Shown here: positions 1 to 10,319 of the stretch, piece after piece
Position numbering within the stretch: position 1 is the first letter of the stretch
Layout of the letters: each line of letters begins with the position of its first letter
From: Symbiodinium natans
Taxonomy: Eukaryota; Sar; Dinophyceae; Suessiales; Symbiodiniaceae
DNA length: 37,419 nt
Assembly: GCA_905221605.1 (NCBI GenBank)
Contig: CAJNDS010002226.1
Span: 531,113-568,531 of the forward strand
Direction of reading: 5' to 3'
Notes under the pieces: model-generated
Told to the model about the DNA's origin: nothing
The model's input: only the letters and a program-made list of their open reading frames with translations
The model's database searches: none
Translations under genes and position numbers: made by a program

Positions 1-536
1 GCTTGGTCCCTTCCTGGGACCCTGCAGGGGCCCCACAAAACTGATACGGAGTTACAGGTAAACTTAACAAATTTGTATTTTTCTTTCCTCGCTCACTTGC
101 CCGCAGCCGCCTCAAGGGTCAGGAATCCTATCAGAGTGCCCAGCCTAGGTATGCACAGTAGGACACTCTGAGGCTGTACAGTCTGTACATGAACCAAGCC
201 ATGCCGCCAAACACCCACACCACCCGAACCCCACATCACCCCAACCACCCACATGACCCGAACCACCAAGACCGCCCCAAGCCACCCGCCCCCTGAGCCA
301 CCCACGCTGACGAGCCGCCATCCGCACCGCCTGCCACCAGTGTGAAGGCCCCCCCCTCTCCCAAAAGGCTGCGAACTAGCCCTAAACCCTAAACCCTCAT
401 AGCGTCATCCCTGCAAAGGGCGCCCAAATCCTCCAACTACCCCAAGCTGCCCAAGCCGAAGCCACCCAAGAAACTCCCTAAGCCCTGAGGCACCCTAAAA
501 TGGCGGGGGGTGGGGTCGGCGGCACTGGCGGTAGCC
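1..536. other. GC-rich low-complexity stretch, no gene seen
   Basis: C-rich sequence with many CCACCC/CCAAGC-type words (about 190-310) and isolated CCCTAAACCC units near 380-400. Open frames here are by-products of biased composition (Gly/Trp- or Pro-rich). No coding, RNA or regulatory signal is supported. Confidence 0.5.
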
Positions 537-580
537 ATTAAATAAATATAAATATAAATATAAATATAAATATAAATATA

Positions 581-615
<35 letters not shown>

Positions 616-780
616 CGCATATTGTATATTATATACTGCATATAATGCAAAATATAAAGTATATAATATATATAATATATACATAATATTCAATCTATAA
701 AATATATAATATTATTTATTATTAATTAGTTTATTATTTATTATTCATTATATAGTATTTTTTATATCTTATGTAGTATG
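537..780. repeat. AT microsatellite
   Basis: About eight near-perfect copies of a 6-bp AAATAT unit (541-590) pass into (AT)n and then irregular TA-rich sequence to about 780. It is sharply different from the GC-rich flanks and has no coding potential. Confidence 0.9.
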
Positions 781-798
781 TATTATATGTTGTTCTTT

Positions 799-1038
799 GA
801 AGCCATTGGAACGCAAAGAAAATGGAAGTTTTTTGCTTAAAACATGTAGAAGTAGAGTTTTTCCGATGGAAATATAGAGATAATAGAGGATTTCTCACGA
901 AAACGTGATGACAGTAGACGTTTTCTTGTGAGAGTATGAAGAAATAGAGGCTTTCCCATTGAAAGATCGAGAAAATAGAAGGTTTTCCAACCACTACCAC
1001 CACTTCTACGCATCGTGCGAACATTGTTTGCTTTGCAG
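799..1038. repeat. Direct repeat copy 1 (400-bp period)
   Basis: Begins GAAGCCATTGG and ends near a CATCGTGCGA word plus a TTTGC motif. The same ordered landmarks recur in copy 2: the CGATGGAAA box, several AATAGAGG...TTTTC boxes, GATCGAGAAAATGGAAGG-like text and CCAACCACTACCACCAC. Inside each copy a roughly 30-bp unit (AATAGAGG followed by a TTTTCTTGTG-like stretch) is itself repeated, so the block is a nested repeat. No protein is supported. Confidence 0.85.
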
Positions 1039-1198
1039 TGGCACAGCTTGATAAAAACGCGGGGGGGTTGGGGTTGGCGCAGCCCCCCCCCCCCCCCCCC
1101 ACTTGGCTTTGCAGCACGCTTTGCACAGCTTAAAAAAACAGCGGGGGGGTTGGGGGGGACGCAGCCCCCCCTGCAAAGCGTGTTTTATGAATCTTGTT
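1039..1198. repeat. G- and C-tract linker with internal duplication
   Basis: Contains two versions of a unit made of a CTTTGCA...CACAGCTT word, an A run, then GGGGGGGTTGGGG, followed by a C run (1083-1100 is an uninterrupted C tract). Strand asymmetry and long G/C runs predict quadruplex and i-motif potential. Confidence 0.75.
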
Positions 1199-1436
1199 GA
1201 AGCCATTGGGATACTAAAAAGTTTAAGTTTTTCTTAAGATATATGGAAATAAAGGTTCTCCGATGGAAACATAGAGATGATAGAGGTTTCCTATGAAAAC
1301 GTGAAGAAAATAGAGGTTTTCTTGTGGGAATATGAAGAAATAGAGGTTTTCCTATTAACAGATCGAGAAAATGGAAGGTTTTCCAACCACTACCACCACC
1401 CACTACGACCCATCGTGCGAGCATTGTGTTTGCAAG
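1199..1436. repeat. Direct repeat copy 2 (400-bp period)
   Basis: Diverged second copy of 799-1038, aligned over its full length with the same order of boxes and ending in the same CATCGTGCGA landmark. The copies differ by many substitutions and small indels, so the duplication is not recent. Confidence 0.85.
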
Positions 1437-1446
1437 GCCGCAGCCC

Positions 1447-1566
1447 GCCCCCCCCACCCCCAAACCCCCCCCCCCCCCCCCCCCCCCCCCAACCCCCCCC
1501 CCCCCAAACCCCCCCCCCCCCAACCCCCCCCCCCCCCAACCCCCCCCCCCAACCCCCCCCCCTCCC
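1447..1566. repeat. Long interrupted poly-C tract
   Basis: About 120 bp of nearly pure C broken by AA dinucleotides. It creates spurious Pro-rich (+) and Gly-rich (-) frames. Tract length is likely unreliable in any assembly. Strong i-motif/G-quadruplex potential. Confidence 0.9.
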
Positions 1567-1589
1567 CGCTGTATTCCAAAAGGAAAATG

Positions 1590-1680
1590 GGCTAATTTTT
1601 TTTTGACGCTTATTTAATTTTTTTTGATCCCTTGGGGTTGTTTTTTTTTGATGCTTATTTGTTTTTTTTTGATCCTTCAC
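1590..1680. repeat. T-rich tandem repeat
   Basis: Four T runs of 8-9 bases each followed by GA(C/T)GCTTATTT or GATCC(C/T)T. The two word types alternate, giving a unit of about 45 bp present twice. Confidence 0.7.
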
Positions 1681-1739
1681 CCGGCAGTAGCTGGGACGGT
1701 CCGTGTGCATCCTGGCGCTTGCACCGCCTGTCAGATGGC

Positions 1740-2025
1740 TTTCTTTGGCTTCGAGACGCTCAAGTGCGAGTGCGGACCGGGACCTCAGCTATAGACGCTT
1801 TTTGCCGATGTCGTGCACATGCAGGTACCAAGCGCGGCCGAGAAGACGAGAACGATGCGGAACAGGAGCGCATCCGGCGAGCTCTATTGGAGCCACAACC
1901 GCGTGAGAACCTCAGGTGTAGAGTGAGTCGTGCGGACTTTCCACTGCTCGGCCAGGCCGCGCAACCGACGCCTTATTCGTCTTTCGCTCATGAATGTGGT
2001 TGCCTTTTTGTTTTAATCAATTTGT
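1740..2025 (+). CDS. Possible exon, unrecognised acidic/basic protein
   Basis: One frame stays open to a stop at 2025-2027 and has normal amino-acid variety for its last 75 residues or so, including a mixed-charge stretch reading KRGREDENDAEQERIRRALL. That looks more like real protein than the surrounding repeat frames. No start or splice junction can be defined, and two other frames are partly open, so this is only a candidate. Function unknown. Confidence 0.3.
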
Positions 2026-2027
2026 GA

Positions 2028-2540
2028 TTTGAGTGTGGCAGCATTTTCTGTGCTCAAGTGCTCAAGCGTCGCAAAAGAAGTACACTCTGCCAGCTCGCGG
2101 GGATCTCGGTTGGCTTCATGCTCGTTTCGTGATGTGTTTGTGGTCGGCTGGGGAGGAATGGGAGGGGAAGGCATGCGGGGGGTGGGAAATGGGAAAAATA
2201 TTTAACTTTTTGCTTGAGGCCATGGTGAAGCGCCCCGCTGTCAACGTTGTGCCCGAGGTGCGCCGAAACAAAACTACGTGCTCGTGCGTGTCGGCGTGTG
2301 CTACAAATATATTCTGTGGAGAGAGCAAATCCAAGCCGGAGGCCGCCAGAGCCACAGAAGCGGGAGGCGCCGTGGTGTGGGGCCTGGCGTAATTGGAGGG
2401 TTGTGTCATGCGAACATATGGTGCAGGCGTGGCCGACCTTGCCGCCAATCGTGCTTAACGGCCAGGCAGATGAAAACACACAAATAGACAACAAAAAACC
2501 GAACTTAGAAAAAGAGATGCTAGAGGTGGTGGTGTAGACC
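2028..2540. other. Unassigned mixed-composition stretch
   Basis: Several overlapping frames are open on both strands, but none has a recognisable motif or a clear composition advantage. No telomeric arrays and no repeats longer than a few bases were seen. Confidence 0.35.
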
Positions 2541-2542
2541 GA

Positions 2543-3120
2543 CTAGAAACACAACATGCCCGCAAGCCACAACCAGCATACATTCAACAGACAGTCAACA
2601 TACAATCGACACACGTTCGACGTACAAAAGACATAGGTTCGGCACATACCAACAAGAAACACAACATGCCAGCAAACCCTAACCAGCATACATTCGACAC
2701 AGGTTCGATGTAGGTTCAGCGCAGGCCAGCAAGAAACAAGAAACGCAACATGCAAGCAAGCCAAAACCAGCATACACTCGACATACGTTCGACAATACTT
2801 CGGCACAGACCAACAAGAAACACAACATGGCAGCAAGCCCAAGCCAGCGTACATTCGACATACATTCGACACACATTCGACATAAATTCGACTTAGGTTC
2901 GACATAGGTTCAGCACAGGCCAACAAGAAGCAAGAAACACAGCATGCCAGCAAGCCAAAACCAGCTTACATTCGACACACATTTAACATACGTGCGACAT
3001 ACCGCGACATAGGTTCAGCAGATGCGAAGAAGAAACACAACACGCCAGCAAACCAATATTCGACATAGATTCGACACAGATACGGCGTAGGGTCAACATG
3101 GGCTAAGCACAAGACAAGCC
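2543..3120. repeat. Composite minisatellite
   Basis: Two levels of repetition. A 10-11 bp subunit around TTCGACATA(C/G) occurs dozens of times. It is organised into higher-order units of roughly 100 bp, each opened by an AACAAGAAACACAACATG-like line followed by CCAGCAAGCC and ACCAGCATACA. About five higher-order units can be followed, with decay toward the 3' end. The Cys-rich minus-strand frames across it are translations of the repeat, not a gene. There are no uniform spacers, so it is not a CRISPR array. Confidence 0.85.
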
Positions 3121-3224
3121 TCGGGCAGCAGGACGCTACCGCAACCTTAAAGGTTTTCATGGCCGGCCTGCCAGGCCAAGCTGCGCTGGGCTCGCAGGAG
3201 AAGCACCATCATTAGAGATGGCGT

Positions 3225-3470
3225 CAGAGATGGAAGAAAGGTATTTGCGTGGCGCCATGGCTCTGCAAGCTCTCCCAATTGTACATGAGCCCTTTGGCGC
3301 CCTGGACTTGGGAGGGAGAGTCAGTGCCATTAAAGCTTGCGGGGTCAGAAGTTTTGCCCCAGCACTTGAATCTTCGTGCCAGTTGCGGCATGGCTGCGCA
3401 AGCGCGGTTCATCATAGAGACCGTGGCACCCCACGACGAACGCGCGCTGTTTTCGAAGTGCATCATATGA
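3225..3470 (+). CDS. Possible exon, unrecognised
   Basis: Between the minisatellite and the AT-rich spacer two + frames are open across about 240 bp. The frame ending at 3470 gives a plausible tail (ARFIIETVAPHDERALFSKC), and the frame starting ATGGCGTCAGAG at 3218 runs to 3586. No family is recognised and I cannot choose between the frames. Confidence 0.3.
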   Translation, partial: QRWKKGICVAPWLCKLSQLYMSPLAPWTWEGESVPLKLAGSEVLPQHLNLRASCGMAAQARFIIETVAPHDERALFSKCII

Positions 3471-3489
3471 ACAAAGCCATCATTGAATC

Positions 3490-4320
3490 CAAAACACACA
3501 CAAAAATAATGCTATTTTTCGGAATAGAATTCTTGAATTTGTGTTCAGTATCCAATTTCACCAATTGTTTATTCATTACATATTGAATATCACAACTCCT
3601 ATTTTAATTTTTTGGTTTTAAACATCTGTTCACGTTCATATATTGTTAATGAATGATTGTTCCTTTCAATGTTTTGCTGTGTGATTGTCATAACTTTTTA
3701 AAGTTGTGTTTTTGTGATTACAAGTTTTCTGCGATTTATCTTTTTAGAACTTTTTTTATGATGTACCAACTAAATTTGGTTAAAACATCTAATATTAACA
3801 ATGCGATAACGTAACTTCAGGTTCAAATACACTACCATTACTTAAAGCTGATCTGATTCACCGATAATTTATGTTCAAAGTTTGGTACAGAAAGTTGCCA
3901 ACATGTTTCTGTTAATTCTGATTTTTTGGACGACATTCAAAGATCATTTTATACTTTTCAGTTGGTTTGATACTTCCATGTGATAAATGACCACCATCAG
4001 TTAAATATAAGCCCATAAGCGATCATTTGGTTTGATACTGCTAGAAATGCTGCTCAACTGAACCTCTATACCCATGAACATTAACATACATTCATTATTG
4101 TCTAATCCAAGTACTTTTATGCTCTACTTTGACATCATCGTTCATTTATGAATAACTACGTCCTGGCTTACCTTCAGATTATTTATTTTGTTAAACATGA
4201 ACCAGCTGCTTCCATTTCCTCTCGTGACACATATTCAGTTTCTTAAGAGCAGTTGTATCGTTATTTTAAAACAACTAAGCTGAGGCTGCGTCGTTCACTT
4301 ATTGCCTTTCTCAATATGAG
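3490..4320. other. AT-rich spacer
   Basis: About 830 bp of A+T-rich DNA without telomere units, long open frames or obvious tandem repeats. It may be intergenic. No promoter element can be claimed. Confidence 0.5.
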
Positions 4321-4640
4321 TACACGTTTGATCCCTTAACGGGTATTCGGAATTATATAGGGGGATAGGGGTACCCCATTCTCACATGCCCTAAACCCTA
4401 AACCCTATATCCTTTCTGATCCCTTAAAGGGTACCTGATTCCCTAATCCCCCTCTAAGAACCCCGTCAAGGGCCTCCTCTGCTTTCCAAGCGGAGGACAT
4501 GTGAGCGTGCCTTGCGGTTGGGGAAGTAGGGCTTAGGGTTTAGGGTGTAGGGGTTTAAGGTTTAGGATTTGGGGTTTACAGTTTAGGGTTTGGGATTTTG
4601 GATTTTTGGTTTAGGGGTTTGGGTACTTTTTTGGAGCATC
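4321..4640. repeat. Degenerate telomere-like sequence
   Basis: Scattered CCCTAAA, then diverged TTTAGGG/TTTGGGG/TTTAGGATT units between 4530 and 4620. Two GATCCCTTAA(C/A)GGGTA boxes about 90 bp apart (near 4330 and 4420) suggest a small duplicated element. Confidence 0.6.
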
Positions 4641-4647
4641 GTCGCAG

Positions 4648-4716
4648 GTCGATCCCAGTGACAAGGAGCACGAGAACGACCGGTGCCCAACCTTTTGCAT
4701 GGTTCGGATGTTCTAA
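4648..4716 (+). CDS. Coding-like island, possible terminal exon
   Basis: Preceded by GTCGCAG (acceptor) and reading VDPSDKEHENDRCPTFCMVR and a few more residues to a TAA at 4714-4716. A CCCTAAA array follows immediately. Composition is protein-like and unlike neighbouring repeat frames. Family unknown, upstream exon not identified. Confidence 0.35.
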   Translation, partial: VDPSDKEHENDRCPTFCMVRMF

Positions 4717-4724
4717 ACCCGAAT

Positions 4725-4762
4725 CCCTAAACCCTAAACCCTAAACCCTAAACCCTAAACCC
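4725..4762. repeat. Telomeric array (CCCTAAA)5
   Basis: Five consecutive units in C-strand orientation, directly after the coding-like island. Confidence 0.95.
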
Positions 4763-5875
4763 TTGTTTTGAGTTTCACGGGGTCTTCAGTGTAGAGTTTC
4801 TAAGGGACTTTTCCTGGGTTTGGGTGGCCGGGCCCGCAACCGCAGCCTTAAACATCTCTACGCAAGCGCCTTCATAGGTTTAAGGGGCATGGAGAGGTGT
4901 AGTGCTGAGAGGCTTAGAGGGCTAGTGTAATGCAAAGTGCATGTTTGTACCCCTTGTAATCAATCCTTCGATGATAATCCAAAAACTAGTCGAAGTGCCC
5001 GTTCCAGTCAAAATTCTCCCCAATACACATCCCGTTTGGAGTTCAGTACAGGGTGGGGGAAACAGCACAACAATCCTACAGACCCTGTAAACCCTATAAG
5101 CCCTCAGAATCTCCCCAAGCACGCTCAAGGTACTGGTGTACTCGGGATCTCATCGGCATCGCCCGGGGCTAAAGAGGAGCATGGTAGGTTTGGGTTCGGG
5201 TTTAGTTTTGAGGCCCAACCAGGCGTTCCGTTGAGAGACAGCCAAGGTCTTTGTGTTTCCTAGTTTTGGGGTGTGATGTGCACGCTTACCGGGTTCAGGG
5301 CCTCAGGGCTGTAGGGCTCAAGTCTCAAGTCTTCGGGAAAGCCTCTCGCCTTGACTGCCCTCAGTACATTTTGTATTCACTATGATACTATATTTGATAT
5401 TATATGCTAGATAATCAACTATATAATATAAAACCTATGTAAGATGACTTATACGTAACTAACACAAAGCATCTCCTTATATTATAGTACATATGACTAT
5501 TTCAGTTATTGCCTGTTGTACATGAAAATATCATATGTTATGTATTATGTACTCATATTCATGTTTTTTGACAGAAACACCAGTCTGGGAATTCTGAGAC
5601 GGAGGTAACCCAACACTGATCCTAGAAGGCGAGTTTGGTGTAGGATCTAGGGTTTAGGCTTCATAATCAAGGCGTGCAGGGTTTGGGCATAGAGCCGTAG
5701 CTAGAGGGTATCAGGATACCAAGGATCTCTCGTCGGACTGAGTTTTTTGTTGGCCGGCGGGCCTTACGGATTCGTGGCCAACTTGTAACTCAAGCCTTAG
5801 TTGTAGAGTAGGTGATCTTTAACCTTTTTGGGGTAATATGATCCCCTATTAATCCCAAAGGTTAACCTTTAGTTC
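4763..5875. other. Mixed stretch without a supported gene
   Basis: Short open frames on both strands at 4920-5260, none recognised. An A+T-rich block lies at about 5360-5580. Isolated telomere-like words occur near 5650. Nothing else is supported. Confidence 0.4.
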
Positions 5876-5876
5876 C

Positions 5877-5911
5877 CTAAACCCTAAACCCTAAACCCTA
5901 AACCCTAAACC
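5877..5911. repeat. Telomeric array (CCCTAAA)5
   Basis: Five perfect or near-perfect C-strand units. It lies just upstream of the acceptor of the following island, the position expected for an intron interior. Confidence 0.95.
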
Positions 5912-5926
5912 GTCAACCCCAAACAG

Positions 5927-6020
5927 GACAACTAGGAAGCTGTTTGGACTCCACCAAGAGGCTGACAAGACTTTGGTGGCCGACGCATTTGCGAAAATGC
6001 TGTCGAGACCGCACTTGTAG
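5927..6020 (+). CDS. Coding-like island, possible terminal exon
   Basis: Acceptor AAACAG|G at 5926/5927, then 30 sense codons including KLFGLHQEADKTLVADAFAK and a TAG at 6018-6020. Amino-acid usage is normal (Leu, Ala, Lys, Asp, few Gly/Pro). The next telomeric array starts 16 bp after the stop. No family recognised. Confidence 0.4.
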
Positions 6021-6035
6021 AGTATATGACCCCTG

Positions 6036-6118
6036 GGGTTTAGGGTTTAGGGTTTAGGGTTTAGGGTTTAGGGTTTAGGGTTTAGGGTTTAGGGTTTAGG
6101 GTTTAGGGTTTAGGGTTT
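6036..6118. repeat. Telomeric array (TTTAGGG)11-12
   Basis: Perfect G-strand units. Opposite orientation to the array at 5877-5911, so a coding-like island lies between inverted telomeric arrays. Confidence 0.97.
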
Positions 6119-6860
6119 GCTAGCACTTGAGAAGGACTAACCGTCTCTAGATTGCTCGATAGATGGACTGGGGGGAGAGCCACACTCTTCACTTGCTTAG
6201 AGCTTCGGGTTTGGGACCCAGCTGGGTTCAGGGTTCGGATGCGCTTTAGGTTGTAGGGTCTAGGGTTCTGCACGTAGGGCTTAGGGTTCAAGACCCCGTC
6301 GTCCGCTTCTCAGATTCATGCGCTCGTGATTTGCGTCATCAGCCGCCAGCTCAGCTGCTCTGTGCCGTGCGTCCTTTCGACATCCCCTAAACCCTAAACC
6401 CTAAACCCTAAACCCTAAACCCCGCTTTAGAGTTTAGCCTAAGCCCCTGAAACCTCGATCAACTGTTTGCTTGTGAACCCCAACAGCCTGTATACGTTGT
6501 AAACATGACGGGTTTCGGCTTCAGGAGAACCTGAACCATAAACCCAACAGCCCTACAGCCTTAAACCCCATCCTGAAAGAAAATGAAAGCATCATGTCTC
6601 CAGGATATGGGTTCAGGGCTTTAGGCGGGTTTGGCTCGCAGCATCTTCTGACCATGACCTGACGCGTCCGGCTAAGCAATTCGGAGATCCAGAGTGCCTA
6701 AGAGCCCGGTCCTGTGAGCACCTTGGGACCTCTTTAAAATCCCTAAGCCCAAGTGGGCCCCTTGGATTTCGCCTTTCAAACCTAAACGCATTAAACCATA
6801 TACCCTGAACCCTAGCCTTAGACCCTACACCCTAGACCTTGTCTCCGAAGCCAACGTGAG
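6119..6860. other. Degenerate repeat region with short telomeric array
   Basis: Contains (CCCTAAA)5 at 6386-6421 and many single diverged units (CCCTGAA, CCCTACA, TTTAGGC). No open frame with convincing composition. Confidence 0.5.
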
Positions 6861-6938
6861 TTCCGAGGCGTACCTCCCTTGTACTTGCTCCTCATCGACG
6901 GGAACACGCATATTCAGTACGCAGCGGCCTTGAAGTGA
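6861..6938 (+). CDS. Coding-like island, possible terminal exon
   Basis: After ...CGTGAG, one frame reads FRGVPPLYLLLIDGNTHIQY and then AAALK to a TGA at 6936-6938. A hydrophobic core (LYLLLI) followed by a polar end looks like real protein. Function unknown. Confidence 0.35.
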   Translation, partial: FRGVPPLYLLLIDGNTHIQYAAALK

Positions 6939-9180
6939 AGAGTTCGCAGCTTAGGGTTCGTAGGGCTTTAGGGATGTTTTGGGATGTTGTGGGTGTAGGG
7001 AGCTCATGATCCAAACGCCCAATCATTTGCTAATAGAAGTGTGTGGGCATGAGAGCAAAGTTGGGGCATGAATGAAAGAGTGACAGGCGTGAGTGAATGT
7101 GACTAATTCTATTCGTAACGAAAGGGCGGTAAGAATACTATAAAGCGGTCGTTATCTTGTTCCTAGTAAAATAGGTGTTCCTTGAAGTCCTCGTTCATAA
7201 AGTCATTAAACGCACAGGCAAAGATCATTGGTGACGGGCCCAGAATACAATAAGTGAAGCGCCCTACAGTAATAATATCGGCATAGAAGTATACCGGCGA
7301 CGTAATATTCTTCTAATGAGTGCGCCCGCTCGGACCTAGACCCTGAACCCTAAACCCACCCTAAACTCTAAACCTTAAACCCTAAACCCTAAACGTGTCT
7401 GGTTGCTGTCTTGAGTCACCCGAGAGGCCCTGAAAACCCGCAAAAGCCCCGGAGTTCTGCCATATGAAGTCCCAAAGTCCCGGGTTTCGGATTTAGGGTT
7501 TAGGGTTTACTGCCCTAAACCCCCAAATTCCACAAACCTTGAACCCTAACCGCCTTAGCAGTGCTAAACCCACAGCACCGACTGAACCCTGCTTAGGGTT
7601 TGGGGTTTAGGGTTTAGGGTTTAGGGGTTAACCCTAAGCCCTAAACTACACCACCCTAAACCCCAAACCCACTCTACCCACCAACCCACAACCCCCCCCC
7701 CCCCTTCCCCCCCCCCCCCCCCAAAAGGAAAATCAGGGTTAAGAGTTTCGGGCTTGGGGTTTAAAATTGAGCCTGGGCGCTAGGAGCCTAAAACCTATAA
7801 ACCCTACACCCCAACCTAACTCCCCAGACGGGTTCAGAAGAAAGTTGCGTAAGCTCTCCAAGCTCTCCTTGCACAGAACGCGGTTTGCCAAGAAGATTGT
7901 CTTGCACTTCTAGGCACTTTAGGTCTTTTGGGGGGCGTTCCTGATATGGCAAATGATGAAAGACTCTCCTTACTCTAGACCTTAGACCTTCACCCTTTAG
8001 CGTTGTGAGTTCAGAAAACAGCTTTAGCGTTATGAGACCAGAAAACAAGATCTCAAGTGCTCGAACCTCTCTACGATGTGAGAACCTGTCTAGGCAAGCA
8101 CGAACCACTTGGCGATCTGCGAGGCAGCTGGAGGGGGGACACTCAGTTAGGGCGTGCGTACGGCTTATTTAGGGTTTCGGGTCTTGGGGTGTCGGATTTG
8201 AGGTTTAGGCCGTTGGGGTTCATCTTGTGGGGCTTCAGAACCCACGAATAACTCCTTCAAGCATGGGAACTTTCTCCCAAAGCCCCAATTCCGCAAGCCC
8301 TCAACCCATAAACAGAATACTCAGGTTAGTAGCTGCAGGAGCTGCTCCTCTCTCAATCCTAAAGCCCAGTACATTAGAAGTACCCCGAACCTACAAGTGT
8401 CCCATCTGTTGAGGGTTTCGGGGCTTACGGCTCAGCATTGCCTAATCCCGAAACCCGAAACCCCCCTCAAGCCCTAGATAGAGGAATCTTCCCTGAACCA
8501 TAGGATCCCTGCACAGTGTAAGTTTAAACAACATCCCTCAAAGTGGTACCCTTAACCCGAAACCCGAATGTGCACATATCATCATACCCCTCCTGAACTC
8601 AACCCTTGAAACCTTTAGCCCTTTTCAGGGCTTCACTGGCTTTAAGCGCTTAATGTTTAGGAGATTGATTTTAAAAAGCATGGGGATGTTTTCATTGTAC
8701 ATTTTGGGGTTCTTGGGTATAAGCTGTCCCTAAAGCCCGAATTCCCCAACCCCTCGGGTTTAGGAGCGAACCCATACTACCCTGACACCTAAACCACACA
8801 CAAAGCCTACAGCTCAACGCCCAAATGCAGCCGCAACACGCGGAATCCTCTTACCCAACCCCTAAACCCTCATAAACCTAAACCTGAAACTCCAAGACCA
8901 GCGAACCATAAACCCTGACCCCTAGACCCTATACACTCTCAAACCCCGCAACCCCTAAACCTCGTAAACCTTAAGCCCTAAACGCCCCAAACCCTAAGCC
9001 CTCATCCCTCGTAAGCCCTAAACCCACACCCAAAACCCCTAAACCCTAAACCCTGAACCCTCAAACCCCTAAACCCGAACCCCTAACACCCTGAACCTGG
9101 TAGGTGAATCGCGAACTTGATCCTGGCCTGGTGCGTTGGACGACGACCATGGAGGCCTTTCCCTGAAACCGACACACCAG
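6939..9180. other. Telomere-degenerate intergenic or intronic stretch
   Basis: Over 2 kb of scattered CCCTAAA/TTTAGGG-derived words in both orientations, with short arrays at 7370-7395, 7590-7625 and 9010-9060 and a C-rich tract at 7690-7722. Short open frames (7788-8108 minus, 8057-8412 plus) are not recognisable. One short frame at about 9118-9166 (VNRELDPGLVRWTTTMEAFP, then stop) is weakly coding-like. Confidence 0.4.
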
Positions 9181-9189
9181 GTAGGGTGT

Positions 9190-9250
9190 AGGGTTTAGTG
9201 TTTAGGGTTTAGGGTTTAGGGTTTGGGGTTTGGGGTTTAGGGTTTAGGGT
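9190..9250. repeat. Degenerate telomeric array
   Basis: TTTAGGG units mixed with TTTGGGG and TGTAGGG variants. Confidence 0.85.
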
Positions 9251-9402
9251 GTATGTGATCCTAAACCCTCAACCACAAGGCGGGGCTCGAAGGTCTTCAG
9301 GGGCCTTCAGGCGCCCTGAGTCCTGTCCCAAGTTCGAAGGGCGAAGCCCTCTGTAAAGGCCCTCCACCCCTTAACCCTAAGCCTCCAACACCTAAATTGC
9401 TC

Positions 9403-9530
9403 AACCCTAAACCCCTAAACCCTAAACCCTCAACCCCTAAACCCTAAACCCTAAACCCTAAACCCTAAACCCTAAACCCTAAACCCCAAAACCCTAAACC
9501 CCTAAACCCCTAAATCCTAAACCCCTAGAT
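9403..9530. repeat. Telomeric array, C-strand, with CCCCTAAA variants
   Basis: About 14 units, the central ones perfect and the edges carrying an extra C (CCCCTAAA). Confidence 0.93.
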
Positions 9531-9556
9531 GCGCCCCATTGCGGGTTTGGAGACAG

Positions 9557-9630
9557 GCCGTTGCCCTGGCGGGTCTGCTCTTCTCGTCCTTCACCATGGC
9601 GGTGCGAAGCTTACTGCTCGGAGGGCTGAG
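9557..9630 (+). CDS. Coding-like island, hydrophobic helix
   Basis: AGACAG|G acceptor, then AVALAGLLFSSFTMAVRSLL and a short Gly/Leu/Arg tail, ending near CTGAG|GATTGAGGG (possible GA donor). The hydrophobic run is long enough for one membrane helix. It lies between a C-strand array (9403-9530) and a G-strand array (9637-9716). Another frame is also open, so this is a candidate only. Confidence 0.35.
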
Positions 9631-9636
9631 GATTGA

Positions 9637-9716
9637 GGGTTTAGGGTTTAGGGGTTAGGGTTTAGGGGTTAGGGTTTAGGGGTTAGGGGTTAGGGTTTAG
9701 GGTTTAGGGTTTAGAG
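9637..9716. repeat. Telomeric array, G-strand, with TTAGGGG variants
   Basis: Alternating TTTAGGG and TTAGGGG units, showing amplification of a two-unit pattern. Confidence 0.93.
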
Positions 9717-10011
9717 TCTAGGGTTGAGGGTTTCAAGTTCAGGTCCGAGGGTACGTGTGGGTTCAGGGTGCGTGGGCCGTTAGTATGCTTAGCTTGGAGG
9801 TTGAGGTGCGTCCAAATTCACCCCTGGCTTCTTTTGGGGTGGCATAGGATTGTGGAGCCCAGTTCAATGCACCCTCATCTCCCACGAACAAGGCACAATA
9901 GGCAATCTAAACCCTAAACCCGAAGCCGCCAACGCCGCCACTGGAACCCGAAACCCATTCGCACGAGACCGAACCATGCTTGAAAGAGACCTCCGAGCCA
10001 TCTTGCCGGGC

Positions 10012-10116
10012 TAGGGTTTAGGGTTTAGGGTTTAGGGTTTAGGGTTTAGGGTTTAGGGTTTAGGGTTTAGGGTTTAGGGTTTAGGGTTTAGGGTTTAGGG
10101 TTTAGGGTTTAGGGTT
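10012..10116. repeat. Telomeric array (TTTAGGG)~15
   Basis: About 15 uninterrupted G-strand units. One of the longest in the window. Confidence 0.97.
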
Positions 10117-10223
10117 TTGGCTTCGAAGATTGGGACTGAAAGCTTGGCGGCGATACGAAGCCAAGAGGAATGCACCCTGAAACCAGAGCCCTGTAACCCC
10201 CTGAAGCCCTGAACCTTGCAAAG

Positions 10224-10298
10224 CCCTAAACCCTAAACCCTAAACCCTAAACCCTAAACCCTAAACCCTAAACCCTAAACCCTAAACCCTAAACCCTC
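10224..10298. repeat. Telomeric array (CCCTAAA)~10
   Basis: Perfect C-strand array facing 10012-10116 across about 107 bp, so the pair could fold back on one strand. Confidence 0.97.
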
Positions 10299-10319
10299 AG
10301 GCAACCTCGGTTCGGTTGT

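Noticed and set aside
1185-1617. Pro-rich and Gly-rich open frames across the C tract
   Set aside because: They are translations of homopolymer C/G with AA interruptions. There is no other protein-like sequence and all frames are open.
2543-3120. CRISPR array
   Set aside because: Repeats are degenerate and nested, with no constant repeat/unique spacer alternation and no cas-like gene. The genome is eukaryotic.
2543-3160. Cys/Val-rich minus-strand frames over the minisatellite
   Set aside because: The repeated residue pattern follows the DNA repeat unit. No conserved protein feature is present.
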